The notes: generated by a model not told the origin, from the letters alone. DNA of 64,000 bases from Pasteurellaceae bacterium Pebbles2 (GCA_023101505.1 LVZA01000001.1:1922001-1986000); one strand, 5' to 3'. Positions 1 to 8,855 are shown, numbered from the stretch's first letter. A program made the numbers and translations.

Positions 1-442
1 ACGACGTAACATCATAGCCGAGCAGGCTTAAAAAGAGTGAATTGCGCCCTTGTCCGCAGCCAAGATCTAATACTTTGCACGGCTTAATAATCTCTACCGC
101 CGCTTTCACTTCCGAATGGGTTGGCGTCATATTGTATTTTTTGCTGAAGTAATCCGCTTTGGTACACAAAAATTCAAGCTTACATTCTAAATCATCAGAC
201 AAGGCTTCCACACGATGCCACGCTTGCGGTTCAACTAAAGGAATGTTGCTGTCAGGCGTGAAAATATGTTCGCCCAATACATCGCCATTTTCATTCAATG
301 CATAAAATTTCAACTGACCTTTTAGCACGCTTAATTTTCCCCACGTGCCAACTTTGGTGTTGTGCTTTTCTTGAAACATTTGCGGCAAGCTGTTGGCTGT
401 CCAAACAGGCATTTTTTTGTAGCTAATCAATTCATTTTTCAT
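1..442 (-). CDS. tehB: TehB, tellurite-resistance SAM-dependent methyltransferase (3' end outside window)
   Basis: The reading frame starts with ATG at 442 and stays open to the window edge, giving about 147 residues of a protein that is about 286 aa in H. influenzae. The N-terminal half (about residues 1-85) is the small beta-rich domain found in the long TehB form. It is followed by the methyltransferase fold with the SAM-binding motif [11 protein letters not shown] near residue 130. TehB methylates tellurite or other oxyanion/thiol substrates using S-adenosylmethionine; in Haemophilus it is also linked to oxidative-stress and haem phenotypes (family knowledge). The C-terminal half of the catalytic domain is missing only because the window ends. 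The identification rests on close resemblance to H. influenzae TehB. Confidence 0.9.
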   Translation of the reverse strand, partial: MKNELISYKKMPVWTANSLPQMFQEKHNTKVGTWGKLSVLKGQLKFYALNENGDVLGEHIFTPDSNIPLVEPQAWHRVEALSDDLECKLEFLCTKADYFSKKYNMTPTHSEVKAAVEIIKPCKVLDLGCGQGRNSLFLSLLGYDVTS

Positions 443-510
443 TGTGAATTCCTTTAAAAGTAAATTAAAACTTGAGTTTAATACTAGGGTATTTGTAAAT
501 TTCAGGCAAT

Positions 511-536
511 AAAAAACGGCTCAAAACTTGAGCCGT
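511..536 (-). terminator. Intrinsic terminator of fumC
   Basis: A perfect 9-bp stem (516-524 with 528-536, core ACGGCTCAA/TTGAGCCGT) with a 3-nt loop is followed on the minus strand by six T (A511-A516). It lies 25 nt beyond the fumC stop. Confidence 0.9.
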
Positions 537-560
537 ATCAATTAAATTACCTAAAAAGGA

Positions 561-1958
561 TTATTTTAGTGAACCCACCATATCTTCAGGGCGTACCCAT
601 TCATCGAATTGCTCAGCGGTTACTAAACCAAGATTGATTGCCTCTTGTTTCAATGTTGTGCCATTTTTATGTGCAGTTTTGGCAATTTTCGCCGCATTTT
701 CGTAGCCGATGTGGGTATTTAACGCCGTTACCAACATTAAAGATTGCTCTAATTGTTGTTTAATGCGTGGGTGATTTGGCTCAATGCCCGTTGCGCAATG
801 TTCGTCGAAAGACAAGCACGCATCAGCCAAAAGTTGAGCAGATTGTAAGAAATTCGCCGCCATTACAGGTTTGAACACGTTTAATTGGAAATGACCTTGT
901 GAACCTGCGAATGAAATTGTGGTGTCGTTACCAAGCACTTGCGCACAAACCATTGTCATTGCTTCACATTGAGTTGGGTTCACTTTGCCTGGCATAATTG
1001 AAGAACCGGGCTCATTTTCAGGGATTAAAATTTCGCCGATACCAGAGCGTGGGCCTGAGGCTAATAAGCGAATGTCGTTGGCGATTTTGAATAAAGACAT
1101 CGCTAATTGTTTCAATGCACCGTGAGTTTCAACCACTGCATCGTGCGTTGCCAAGGCTTCAAATTTATTTTCTGCGGTAATGAACGGAAGTGCGGTGAAT
1201 TTTGCGATATATTCAGCTACTTTCACATCATAACCTTTTGGCGTATTCAAGCCCGTACCAACCGCGGTGCCGCCTAAGGCAAGCTGACCTAAATGCGGAA
1301 GCGTGTTTTTCAATGCACGCAAACCGAAGTCAAGTTGCGCTGCATAAGCCGAGAATTCTTGACCTAATGTTAATGGCGTGGCGTCCATCAAGTGAGTACG
1401 ACCAATTTTCACCACATCTTTAAAGGCTGCAGATTTTGCCGCAAAGGTTTTTTGTAATTGTTCCACTGCAGGAATGGTAACTTCAACCACTTTTTTATAC
1501 GCCGCAATGTGCATCGCCGTTGGGTAAGTATCGTTTGAAGATTGTGATTTGTTCACGTCATCGTTCGGGTGAATCACAGATTTCTCGCCCAATTTGCCGC
1601 CTTGAATTACGTGCGCACGGTTGGCAATCACTTCGTTTAAGTTCATATTTGATTGTGTGCCTGAACCTGTTTGCCAAATCACTAATGGAAATTGATCGTC
1701 TAATTTACGCGCTAAAATTTCATCGCAAGCCTGTGCGATTAAATCACGTTTTTCCGACGGCAACACGCCTAAATCGGTATTAGCAAAAGCCGCTGCTTTT
1801 TTCAAATAACCAAATGCTTCAATAATTTCGTGTGGCATTGAGGCTTCAGGGCCGATTTTAAAGTTATTGCGTGAACGCTCAGTTTGTGCCGCCCAATATT
1901 TATCCGCTGGCACTTGCACTTCGCCCATTGTGTCTTTTTCGATACGATAAGTTGTCAT
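561..1958 (-). CDS. fumC: Fumarate hydratase class II (FumC)
   Basis: Iron-independent fumarase interconverting fumarate and L-malate in the TCA cycle or its reductive branch; cytosolic homotetramer of the aspartase/fumarase superfamily. The 465-aa product has the family signature [11 protein letters not shown] around residue 318 (mobile loop with the catalytic serine) and the [14 protein letters not shown] substrate-binding segment around residues 126-139. An in-frame GTG nine bases upstream would give a 468-aa form, but that GTG lies inside the AAGGTG ribosome-binding sequence, so ATG at 1958 is preferred. It is monocistronic with its own terminator. A CRP/FNR-like palindrome lies about 100 bp upstream. 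Confidence 0.96.
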   Translation of the reverse strand: MTTYRIEKDTMGEVQVPADKYWAAQTERSRNNFKIGPEASMPHEIIEAFGYLKKAAAFANTDLGVLPSEKRDLIAQACDEILARKLDDQFPLVIWQTGSGTQSNMNLNEVIANRAHVIQGGKLGEKSVIHPNDDVNKSQSSNDTYPTAMHIAAYKKVVEVTIPAVEQLQKTFAAKSAAFKDVVKIGRTHLMDATPLTLGQEFSAYAAQLDFGLRALKNTLPHLGQLALGGTAVGTGLNTPKGYDVKVAEYIAKFTALPFITAENKFEALATHDAVVETHGALKQLAMSLFKIANDIRLLASGPRSGIGEILIPENEPGSSIMPGKVNPTQCEAMTMVCAQVLGNDTTISFAGSQGHFQLNVFKPVMAANFLQSAQLLADACLSFDEHCATGIEPNHPRIKQQLEQSLMLVTALNTHIGYENAAKIAKTAHKNGTTLKQEAINLGLVTAEQFDEWVRPEDMVGSLK

Positions 1959-2055
1959 AAAAATCACCTTATTAATTGAATTAAAAATAAACTATGTTGA
2001 GTGTAACACTTGCGAGGTAGAAATGGAATGAAACCGCGGTGCTAAATTCCGAGTT

Positions 2056-2071
2056 TGTGATCTAGATCATG
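2056..2071. promoter_or_regulatory. Possible CRP-like site upstream of fumC
   Basis: The sequence TGTGA-TCTAGA-TCATG contains a TGATCTAGATCA palindrome. The left half is a perfect CRP half-site and the right half is imperfect. It is centred about 105 bp upstream of the fumC start. FNR is less likely because the TTGAT half is absent. Function is inferred from position only. Confidence 0.35.
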
Positions 2072-2266
2072 TTTAGCTATTGCACTGTAATGGTTTACTT
2101 TTTTGCAACACTCAAAAGATAGAATTAAGTCATTAATCGACATTGCCCTAACTCAAGCCTTATCGGTGAGCGATAATCTAAAGTTGAATGAAGTCGTTTA
2201 GGGGCAAAATTCTTAATATATTCCGTAATGTCTAGCATTACTTTTGTTTGCATACAGCGTTAAATT

Positions 2267-2370
2267 ACATAAATAAAAACCGCTTAAAGTGAGAAAAAGC
2301 CCTCAATCAGCATTTCCTATTTTAAGTGTTTTTTTCTCAAATTCGGCGAACGGCTACACCTTATTTATGT
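2267..2370. repeat. Imperfect inverted repeat in the fumC-lipase intergenic region
   Basis: The gene-free stretch 1959-2533 contains this imperfect dyad. Arms beginning ACATAAATAA (2267-2276) and ending TTATTTATGT (2361-2370) continue inward to GAGAAAAA (about 2294-2301) against TTTTTCTC (about 2332-2339), with mismatched sequence between. No convincing ORF, tRNA or intrinsic terminator was seen in the rest of the stretch, which is very AT-rich. It could be a decayed mobile-element end or a folded 5' region. Confidence 0.4.
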
Positions 2371-2533
2371 TATATCGATTAATTTATAATCAGAAGTTTG
2401 ACTTAAGGTGTAAGTTTACTTATATTTAGAGTAAATGAACTAAAAAAGCTTTTATTACAAGTAAGGAAAGAATTCAATTAGCTAAGGAGAATAGCCTCAA
2501 TTTTTAATAAAATTTTTGTCATGCCTTTTAAGT

Positions 2534-3382
2534 TTACTGATTCTTTACCAGCCACGCCGTGAGTTCCGCCATTTTGGCGTTAGCATCTTGTACGCCGAGG
2601 TCGTACATTGCTTGGATCTTGGCGAAATCTTTTTCTACTCGACTGATGGTTAATTTTTGAGTAGGGCGAATGACAAAAAGACGATTTTCTTGTTCTAACT
2701 GTTGAATTTTTTCGACGGTTTGGTTGTAGGTCGCATAACGTTTCGCCCAACATTCAACGAATTTAGGGTAGCGATGATAGGCGAGTTTGAACGGTAATAC
2801 CGCACTCGGCGATTTACGGTAATTTTCTGGCTGAGTGAGTACGGCAATTACTTTATCGTAGCCAAGATCAAAACATTTTTGGATTGGAATGCTATCGGCA
2901 ATGCCGCCGTCTAAGTATTTTTTGCCGTTAATTTCTACTATTTTTGATACCAAAGGCATTGCTGAGCTGGCTCGAAAATATTCCATTTGCTCAAAAACGT
3001 TATCAATTTTTACATATTCGGCTTCACCAGTTTCGACATTGGTGAGCGTTAGCCAAAAATCAATGTGTGCTTGCACAAAAGCGGCTTGATCGAACGGATC
3101 AAGTTTCATCGGCATTTCATAAAAAGCAAAATCTTTGTTGACGATATTACCTGTGGTGAGCAAGCTATGCCAGCCCATATAACGTTTGTCGTGCAAATAT
3201 TTTTGGTTATAGCGTAACACGCGTCCTTTTTGTTTTGAGGGCAAATTTACGCCAAATAACGCCCCAGCAGATACGCTGACAATGCCGTTAACCGCCAGTT
3301 GTTGTTCAATTAATACGTCCAGCACCCCAGCACTGAACATTGCACGCATTCCGCCACCTTCTAATACTAAGCCGATTTTCAT
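2534..3382 (-). CDS. Patatin-like phospholipase (YjjU-type)
   Basis: A 282-aa protein of the bacterial patatin-like serine lipase family, likely a cytosolic or membrane-associated phospholipid or acyl hydrolase; the substrate is unknown. It has the N-terminal oxyanion-hole loop LEGGGMRAMFSAG (about residues 7-19), a nucleophile elbow reading SVSAG (about residue 38), and the catalytic Asp motif DGGIADSIP near residue 158. The usual elbow is GxSxG; here the first glycine is serine, while the nucleophile Ser and following Gly remain. The start lies one base after the ampG stop, so both are probably co-transcribed from the ampG side. The family call is solid; the exact role is not. Confidence 0.85.
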   Translation of the reverse strand: MKIGLVLEGGGMRAMFSAGVLDVLIEQQLAVNGIVSVSAGALFGVNLPSKQKGRVLRYNQKYLHDKRYMGWHSLLTTGNIVNKDFAFYEMPMKLDPFDQAAFVQAHIDFWLTLTNVETGEAEYVKIDNVFEQMEYFRASSAMPLVSKIVEINGKKYLDGGIADSIPIQKCFDLGYDKVIAVLTQPENYRKSPSAVLPFKLAYHRYPKFVECWAKRYATYNQTVEKIQQLEQENRLFVIRPTQKLTISRVEKDFAKIQAMYDLGVQDANAKMAELTAWLVKNQ

Positions 3383-3383
3383 T

Positions 3384-4676
3384 TTATGCCTTTTGTTCTT
3401 TAGTTGATTGATTTTCGTTCCAAGGGGCGATCCAGAAAAGGCAGATCATTCCCGGAATGGCGAGATAAAAACAGAACCAAAAGTAATCATAATAGCCGAA
3501 ATAATTAATCAGATTGCCTGCTTGTGTGTTGATTGTGGCGCGTGGGAGAGCGGATAAACTGGTGAATAATGCCAGTTGAGTAGCGGTGTAAAGCGGATTG
3601 GTTTCTCTTGCCATAAAGGCGACAAAGGCGGCAGTGCCTAAGCCGACACCGATATATTCGGCGGCGATGACTAAACTTAAGGCAAATAATTCATAAGTGC
3701 CGATTTGTTCAAAACGTCCGTGATTTGCCAACCAAGCGAAGCCTAAAATGGTAATAATTTGTACCACACCAAAGATCCAAAGGGCACGATTAATGCCGAT
3801 TTTTAGCATAATTATGCCGCCCACGATGCTAGCAACCACCATCGGCCACAAGGAGGCATTTTTTGCCACAATGCCGATTTGGCTGTTGCTAAAGCCCATA
3901 TCTAAATAAAAGGGCGAGATTAATGCCGTTGCCATACTGTCGCCGAGTTTATAGAGAAAAATAAACGCCAAAATTGCCAGTGCGGATAAGATCCCTTTGC
4001 GAGAGAAAAATTCTTTGAATGGCTCAATCACATTTTCTTTCAAAGTGCGGTGTGAATTGAGAGAGATTTTCGGCTCTTTGCTTAAAAATAAGGTCATAAA
4101 AATGCCGGGGAGCATAAAAAGTGCGGTGATAATAAACACTGTTTGCCAGCTGAAATGATCCGATAAAATTAACGACAGCGACCCTGGAATTAAGCCCGAA
4201 ATTCGATATGCATTAACGTGAATTGAATTGCCTAAGCCCAATTCTTCGTCAGATAAAATTTCACGGCGATAAGCATCTAGCACCACATCTTGATTGGCAG
4301 AGAAAAAAGAGCAGAGAGTGGCGAGTGCGGCAATGAGCGTGAGATTTTGGTTGCTGGTGGGCGAAATGAAGCCAAATAATGCCAGCGAAATAATCAGTAA
4401 CACTTGTGAGATTAAAATCCAGCCACGGCGACGACCTAAAAAAGGTGGCGTGTAGCGATCTAACAGCGGTGCCCACAGGAATTTCCACGTGAACGGTAGG
4501 GTAACTGCGGTGAAATATCCCAAAGTTTCAAGATCGACTTTTTCTGAACGCAACCAAATTGGGAGTAAAGAAACGATGATGTATAAGGGCAGTCCCGAAC
4601 TAAAGCCAGTAAAAATGCAGATCAGCATATTGCGGCTAAAAATTTGAGCAAGTAGCGAGGGTTTATTTTTGGTCAT
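3384..4676 (-). CDS. ampG: AmpG-like muropeptide MFS permease
   Basis: A 430-aa polytopic inner-membrane protein with about 12 hydrophobic segments, beginning with the typical AmpG region GFSSGLPLYIIVSLLPIWLRSE and followed by LDRYTPPFLGRRRGW around residues 74-88. AmpG imports GlcNAc-anhydroMurNAc muropeptides from the periplasm for cell-wall recycling (family knowledge). Length fits the shorter AmpG forms. It lies downstream of galE and overlaps no neighbour; the lipase gene begins one base after its stop. No strong Shine-Dalgarno sequence precedes the ATG. The galE-ampG order matches H. influenzae. Confidence 0.88.
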   Translation of the reverse strand: MTKNKPSLLAQIFSRNMLICIFTGFSSGLPLYIIVSLLPIWLRSEKVDLETLGYFTAVTLPFTWKFLWAPLLDRYTPPFLGRRRGWILISQVLLIISLALFGFISPTSNQNLTLIAALATLCSFFSANQDVVLDAYRREILSDEELGLGNSIHVNAYRISGLIPGSLSLILSDHFSWQTVFIITALFMLPGIFMTLFLSKEPKISLNSHRTLKENVIEPFKEFFSRKGILSALAILAFIFLYKLGDSMATALISPFYLDMGFSNSQIGIVAKNASLWPMVVASIVGGIIMLKIGINRALWIFGVVQIITILGFAWLANHGRFEQIGTYELFALSLVIAAEYIGVGLGTAAFVAFMARETNPLYTATQLALFTSLSALPRATINTQAGNLINYFGYYDYFWFCFYLAIPGMICLFWIAPWNENQSTKEQKA

Positions 4677-4696
4677 AATGGGCTTCGTTGAGATAT

Positions 4697-4726
4697 AAAA
4701 GTGCGGTTAATTTCACCGCACTTTTT
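4697..4726. terminator. Paired uptake-signal hairpin after galE
   Basis: Two inverted copies of the uptake signal core (AAAAGTGCGGT at 4697-4707 and ACCGCACTTTT ending at 4725) form a stem flanked by T/A runs. It can terminate galE transcription on the minus strand and doubles as an uptake-signal pair. Confidence 0.75.
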
Positions 4727-4759
4727 GTGAGATAATCATAGAAAATGAGGCTAGACGGC

Positions 4760-5776
4760 TTAGTCTTTATAACCTTTCGGATTATTTTTTTGCCAGTTCC
4801 AAGTGTCTTTCATCATTGTTTCTAAGCCACGTTCCGCTTTCCAGCCCAATTCTTTTGCCGCACGGCTTGCATCTGCGTAGTTTACAGCAATATCGCCAGC
4901 TCGGCGTGGAGCGAATTGGTACGGCACTTCAATATTATTTGCTTTTTCAAAGGCTTTCACCATATCTAACACAGAATAGCCAACGCCTGTGCCGAGATTG
5001 TAAATGTGCAAACCACGATCATCGGTGTGGCGAGCAAGTGCTTTTACGTGTCCAATAGCGAGATCGACGACGTGAATATAATCACGTACACCAGTGCCGT
5101 CGGCGGTGTCATAATCGTTACCGAAGATCGACAACTGTTTTAATTTACCCACTGCGACTTGTGCAATATAAGGCATTAAGTTGTTTGGAATGCCGTTTGG
5201 ATCTTCGCCGATCAAGCCACTTTCGTGTGCACCCACAGGGTTGAAATAACGAAGTAGCGTGATGCTAAATTCTGGCACGGCTTTGGCGATATCGGTTAAG
5301 ATTTGCTCGACCATCAATTTTGATGTGCCATATGGATTGGTTGTGCCGCCCACTTTGCAATCTTCCGTTACAGGAATAACTTCAGGATCGCCATAAACCG
5401 TTGAAGATGAGCTAAATACAAAATTCCACACGCCCGCTTTACGCATTTCTTCGATTAAGTTTAACGAGCCAGTTACGTTATTATGATAGTATTCAATCGG
5501 CTTTTGCACGCTTTCGCCCACGGCTTTTAAGCCAGCAAAATGAATAACTGATTTGATTTGATTTTCGGCAAAGATTTTTTGTAGTAAAGCACTATCTAAA
5601 ATATCGCCTTGATAAAATTTTGCTTGTTTTCCCGTAATTTGCTGAACTCGTTCAAGGGATTTCGCTGATGAATTGCATAAATTATCTAACACGACAACGT
5701 CTTGATTTGCGTTTAATAATTCCACAACCGTGTGTGAACCGATATAGCCTGCGCCGCCAGTAACTAAAATAGCCAT
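4760..5776 (-). CDS. galE: UDP-glucose 4-epimerase (GalE)
   Basis: Interconverts UDP-glucose and UDP-galactose, supplying galactose for lipooligosaccharide and serving the Leloir pathway. The 338-aa extended SDR protein has the NAD-binding GGAGYIGS motif at residues 7-14 and the catalytic YGTSK (Tyr-x-x-x-Lys) near residue 150, preceded by the conserved SSSSTVYGD segment. The start is preceded by an AGGAAAA ribosome-binding sequence. It is separated from ampG by a hairpin terminator. The standalone lacZ at 59.4-62.4 kb could feed galactose to this pathway, but no galK or galT lies in the window. Confidence 0.97.
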   Translation of the reverse strand: MAILVTGGAGYIGSHTVVELLNANQDVVVLDNLCNSSAKSLERVQQITGKQAKFYQGDILDSALLQKIFAENQIKSVIHFAGLKAVGESVQKPIEYYHNNVTGSLNLIEEMRKAGVWNFVFSSSSTVYGDPEVIPVTEDCKVGGTTNPYGTSKLMVEQILTDIAKAVPEFSITLLRYFNPVGAHESGLIGEDPNGIPNNLMPYIAQVAVGKLKQLSIFGNDYDTADGTGVRDYIHVVDLAIGHVKALARHTDDRGLHIYNLGTGVGYSVLDMVKAFEKANNIEVPYQFAPRRAGDIAVNYADASRAAKELGWKAERGLETMMKDTWNWQKNNPKGYKD

Positions 5777-5836
5777 AATGTTTTCCTATTCGTGAACTGT
5801 GTAATGAATGATTTGTATCATTTGATGAAATTTATA

Positions 5837-5893
5837 ACCGCACTTAGTATAAATCCTTTGTGCTTTTTGGCAAAGGAATAATCAAAGTGCGGT
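5837..5893. repeat. Inverted uptake-signal pair with inner hairpin
   Basis: ACCGCACTT (5837-5845) and AAAGTGCGGT (5884-5893) are inverted uptake signals about 38 nt apart. They enclose a second dyad, CCTTTG/CAAAGG (about 5855-5876). The pair lies between galE and the anti-sigma gene and may terminate the sigma/anti-sigma transcript on the minus strand. Confidence 0.55.
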
Positions 5894-5914
5894 GTAAAAA
5901 AGCCGAGTTTTTGA

Positions 5915-6088
5915 TTATGAATTATTGGCAAAGTTTTTCATTAATTTACTCATTTGCTCACAATGTAATTTAAAATTTCGGCAGTGTGGACAAAACATTA
6001 AATGCGTTTTCACGCCGACCTTTTCAGTGAAATTGAGCTTTCGCTCTTGTGATTCAGAGATTAATTTAGTAGCTTGTAAACATTTCAT
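5915..6088 (-). CDS. Small zinc-finger (ZAS-type) anti-sigma factor
   Basis: A 57-aa protein encoded immediately after the ECF sigma factor; its ATG overlaps the sigma stop (ATGA). It contains the motif H29-x3-C33-x2-C36 (reading THLMFCPHC), the zinc-binding HxxxCxxC signature of ZAS anti-sigma factors, in which oxidation of the cysteines releases the sigma factor. There is no transmembrane segment, so it should be cytosolic and redox-sensing. The reading frame was found by direct translation of the minus strand. Translational coupling supports a 1:1 sigma/anti-sigma pair. H. influenzae has an equivalent small gene beside its second ECF sigma gene. Confidence 0.85.
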   Translation of the reverse strand: MKCLQATKLISESQERKLNFTEKVGVKTHLMFCPHCRNFKLHCEQMSKLMKNFANNS

Positions 6089-6654
6089 TTTTCATTCTCT
6101 AACATTAATTTGGTGGAAAGACAATGCTGTAATTGTAATCTGGCACGATAAAGAAGAATATGTAAATTTCCTCTGCTAATGTTGACATTTTGGCAGATTT
6201 CATCAGAGGGTAATTCTAAATATTCTCGCATCATAAATACACGGCTTTGTTTGGCTGGCAACTGGGTTAAACAGGCTTCAAATAAAAGCCAAAATTGCTC
6301 AGAATACACCGCATTTTCCTGCCATTCTGATGGGGTATATTCCGTTTTCCAATGACCATTTTGGTCGAAAAAACTGTTATTATCTTCATCAGAAAGCAGA
6401 TCAGATTCCACTACGAAGCGATCTTTTTGTCGTAAATAATCAATAATTTTATTTTTGAGAATGGCAAAAACCCAAGTTTTTAACGCTGCCTTGCGCTTAA
6501 AACTATCAATATTTTTCACCGCACTTAATAGTGCTTCCTGCACCATATCTTCGGCAATATTCAGATCTCGTAGTTGAAGTTGGGCAAATTTAAGCATTTG
6601 TTCCCGAATTTCAACCAGTTGCTCTGAGCTAATGTCGGAATTAATTTCGTTCAT
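6085..6654 (-). CDS. ECF-family RNA polymerase sigma factor (RpoE2-like)
   Basis: The 189-aa form starting MNEINSD has sigma region 2 (about residues 10-90, with DMVQEALLSAVKN and the -10-recognition helix around TWVFAILKNKIIDYLRQ) and sigma region 4 (about residues 130-185, with LPAKQSRVFMMREYLELPSDEIC and a recognition helix). The frame extends upstream to 6765, but that extra sequence is low-complexity and lies in the divergent promoter region; ATG at 6654 or 6660 is more likely. It overlaps the anti-sigma gene by 4 bp and is divergent from the methionine-rich protein gene. It resembles the H. influenzae sigma factor reported to act in the hypochlorite/oxidative response. Confidence 0.9.
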   Translation of the reverse strand: MNEINSDISSEQLVEIREQMLKFAQLQLRDLNIAEDMVQEALLSAVKNIDSFKRKAALKTWVFAILKNKIIDYLRQKDRFVVESDLLSDEDNNSFFDQNGHWKTEYTPSEWQENAVYSEQFWLLFEACLTQLPAKQSRVFMMREYLELPSDEICQNVNISRGNLHILLYRARLQLQHCLSTKLMLENEK

Positions 6655-6697
6655 TATCATAGATTTATAATTTTTATTAAAATATTTTAAATTTTTT

Positions 6698-6744
6698 TGT
6701 AAGGATTTTGCCACTTTCACGACTAACAAAAGTGAAAGGGTTCC
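6698..6744. promoter_or_regulatory. Candidate divergent ECF-sigma promoters
   Basis: On the plus strand, TGTAAGG (6698-6704), a 15-nt spacer and CGACTAA (6720-6726) look like an ECF-type -35/-10 pair about 60 bp before the MxKDx gene. On the minus strand, GGAACC (6739-6744), a 15-nt spacer and GTCGT (6719-6723) resemble a sigma-E-type promoter for the sigma gene itself. The two -10 elements overlap. This is inferred from general ECF promoter logic. Confidence 0.35.
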
Positions 6745-6786
6745 TTTCATTGAAAACTTAATCATCTTAACAAAAAGGAAAACATT

Positions 6787-7083
6787 ATGAAATCAATTCG
6801 TACAATTTTAAAAACAGCAAGTATTGTTTCTTTATTTTCATTATTTGCAATGAATGCGACAGCCGCAGATATGTCGAAAGAAATGTCTTCTGACACAATG
6901 CAAAAAGCCGATACGATGAAAGACGATATGATGAAAAAAGGCGATATGATGAAAGATGAAATGAAGTCTGATATGAAATCAGATGATATGAAATCAGATG
7001 AGATGAAAAAGAAAAAAATGAAAAAAGCAGAAATGATGAAAGACGATATGAAAAAAGAGGAAATGAAGAAAGACAAAATGTAA
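6787..7083 (+). CDS. Periplasmic methionine-rich MxKDx-repeat protein
   Basis: A 98-aa protein with a signal peptide (about residues 1-28, cleavage near MNATAA/AD). The mature part is almost entirely repeats of the pattern M-x-K-D/E-x with about 18 methionines, many Lys and Asp/Glu, and no cysteine. It matches the pentapeptide MxKDx repeat family. In other proteobacteria such periplasmic methionine-rich peptides are oxidised by hypochlorite and re-reduced by methionine sulfoxide reductase, under an ECF sigma/anti-sigma pair (family knowledge). That gene pair lies immediately divergent here. A good AAAAGGA ribosome-binding site precedes the ATG. The hydrophobic ORF on the opposite strand is a composition artefact. 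Confidence 0.85.
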   Translation: MKSIRTILKTASIVSLFSLFAMNATAADMSKEMSSDTMQKADTMKDDMMKKGDMMKDEMKSDMKSDDMKSDEMKKKKMKKAEMMKDDMKKEEMKKDKM

Positions 7084-7204
7084 CCTTAACGATACAGAAT
7101 GAATACTAGATTGAACTTATTGACGAAAACAGCTGTCATATTAAACGACATTTGTAAATGAGCAAATGGATTGTTATGTTAAAAAAATTATGGAGATTTA
7201 TTTT

Positions 7205-7405
7205 ATGAATACAATCATAAAAGTCGTTGCAGTTGCTACAATCGCCATTTCTGTGAGTGCGTGTAGCAATATGTCGAAAACTCAACGCAATACTGCTATT
7301 GGTGCAGTCGCTGGTGGTGTAGTTGGACAAGCAATAGGCGCATCAACTGGTGCAACGCTTGGTGGCGCAGCATTAGGTGGTTTGATTGGTAGCCAAGTTA
7401 AATAA
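7205..7405 (+). CDS. Small glycine-zipper lipoprotein
   Basis: A 66-aa product: signal peptide with a lipobox ending SVSA-Cys20, then a glycine-zipper segment rich in G, A and V (about residues 32-64), as in 17-kDa antigen/OsmB-like glycine-zipper 2TM proteins. It is likely an outer-membrane-anchored stress lipoprotein. The upstream in-frame ATG at 7166 is rejected because it would bury the signal peptide; ATG 7205 has GGAG at 7192-7195 at good spacing. It follows the MxKDx gene by about 120 bp and precedes a strong terminator, so it may belong to the same stress response. Confidence 0.75.
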   Translation: MNTIIKVVAVATIAISVSACSNMSKTQRNTAIGAVAGGVVGQAIGASTGATLGGAALGGLIGSQVK

Positions 7406-7426
7406 GTTCAATCTATTATTTTTTGT

Positions 7427-7457
7427 AAAAAGATCCGCATTGGTCGGATCTTTTTTT
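7427..7457 (+). terminator. Intrinsic terminator after the lipoprotein gene
   Basis: AAAAAGATCCG (from 7427) pairs with CGGATCTTTTT (from 7445) around a 7-nt loop and is followed by a T run. Confidence 0.92.
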
Positions 7458-7471
7458 ATGCCTAAATGCGC

Positions 7472-7487
7472 ACGCAAACGTTTACTA
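7472..7487. promoter_or_regulatory. PurR operator upstream of the purine permease
   Basis: ACGCAAACGTTTACTA matches the PurR consensus ACGCAAACGTTTGCGT at 13 of 16 positions, including the full central CAAACGTTT. It lies 55 bp before the permease start, where hypoxanthine/guanine-loaded PurR would repress a purine transporter. Confidence 0.85.
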
Positions 7488-7541
7488 ATTCATACATTCA
7501 GGTAAAATACAGCCCTTTTTATATCACCAACAAGGATTTTT

Positions 7542-8855
7542 ATGTCTTTAGAAAAGAAATTTGAGCTTTCTGCAAGAGGGTCAAATGTACGTCAGGAAAT
7601 TATTGCAGGTTTAACCACATTTCTTGCAATGGTTTATTCCGTTATTGTTGTGCCAAATATGCTAAGTGGCGCAGGTTTTCCTGCTGAAAGTGTGTTTGTT
7701 GCTACCTGTTTAGTCGCAGGTTTAGGCTCAATTTTAATTGGTTTTTGGGCAAACACGCCAATGGCGATTGGTTGTGCGATTTCGCTTACCGCATTTACCG
7801 CATTTAGCTTGGTCATCGGGCAAAAAGTCAGCATTCCTATTGCATTAGGTGCGGTGTTCTTAATGGGGCTTGTGTTTACCTTAATTTCCGCAACAGGTAT
7901 TCGTGCGTGGATTTTACGCAATTTACCTGCCAGCATTGCACACGGCGCAGGCATTGGTATCGGTTTATTCTTGCTACTTATTGCAAGCAACGGCGTTGGC
8001 GTTGTGGTCGCTAATCAAGCTGGCTTACCTGTAAAATTGGGCGAATTTACTTCTTTCCCAGTGTTAATGTCATTGCTAGGGCTTGCATTTATTATCGGTT
8101 TAGAAAAAATGCAAGTGAAAGGCGGCATTCTGTGGGTAATTATTGCCATTACTATCGTTGGAATGATCTTCGATCCGAATGTGAAATTCTCGGGCGAAGT
8201 GTTTAAAATGCCAAGTTTTGGTGAGCAATCTTTATTCTTATCATTAGATTTGCCAGGCGCATTACAACCAGCGATTTTACCTGTTGTTTTTGCTTTAGTA
8301 ATGACGGCGGTATTTGATGCCACAGGCACAATTCGTGCGGTTGCAGGTCAAGCAAATTTATTAGACAAAGATGGACAAATTATCAACGGCGGCAAAGCGT
8401 TGACTGCGGACTCTGTAAGTAGCTTATTCTCAGGTATTTTCGGTACAGCACCAGCAGCGGTATATATTGAATCTGCAGCAGGCACAGCCGCAGGCGGAAA
8501 AACGGGCTTAACTGCGATTGTGGTCGGCGTATTATTTTTATTAATGCTATTCTTCCAACCATTAGCATTCTTAGTGCCAAGCTACGCAACTGCACCAGCC
8601 TTGATGTACGTTGGTTTATTGATGCTAAGCAACGTATCAAAATTAGACTTCAGTGATTTTGTTGGTGCGATGAGCGGTTTAGTTTGTGCGGTGTTTATCG
8701 TACTGACAGCAAACATCGTAACAGGAATTATGCTTGGTTTCGCTGCTTTAGTCATCGGACGCATTGTGTCTGGCGAAGTGAAAAAATTGAACATCGGCAC
8801 AGTTGTCATTGCCATCGTGTTAGTCGCATTTTATGCTGGCGGTTGGGCGATTTAA
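7542..8855 (+). CDS. NCS2/AzgA-family purine (hypoxanthine/guanine) permease
   Basis: A 437-aa inner-membrane protein with about 12-14 hydrophobic segments. The N-terminus [27 protein letters not shown] is typical of the AzgA/GhxP/PbuG branch of nucleobase-cation symporter family 2, followed by the NTPMAIGC and [19 protein letters not shown] segments seen in this branch. It probably imports hypoxanthine, guanine or adenine with protons. AAGGA precedes the ATG. The PurR operator upstream supports a purine substrate. It stands alone, with no adjacent purine-metabolism gene. Confidence 0.88.
   Translation: MSLEKKFELSARGSNVRQEIIAGLTTFLAMVYSVIVVPNMLSGAGFPAESVFVATCLVAGLGSILIGFWANTPMAIGCAISLTAFTAFSLVIGQKVSIPIALGAVFLMGLVFTLISATGIRAWILRNLPASIAHGAGIGIGLFLLLIASNGVGVVVANQAGLPVKLGEFTSFPVLMSLLGLAFIIGLEKMQVKGGILWVIIAITIVGMIFDPNVKFSGEVFKMPSFGEQSLFLSLDLPGALQPAILPVVFALVMTAVFDATGTIRAVAGQANLLDKDGQIINGGKALTADSVSSLFSGIFGTAPAAVYIESAAGTAAGGKTGLTAIVVGVLFLLMLFFQPLAFLVPSYATAPALMYVGLLMLSNVSKLDFSDFVGAMSGLVCAVFIVLTANIVTGIMLGFAALVIGRIVSGEVKKLNIGTVVIAIVLVAFYAGGWAI

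Noticed and set aside
6762-7076. A 104-aa very hydrophobic Ile/Phe/Ser-rich ORF on the minus strand
   Set aside because: It is the exact antisense of the Met/Lys/Asp repeats of the MxKDx gene; the repetitive composition keeps the reverse frame open. It has no ribosome-binding site.
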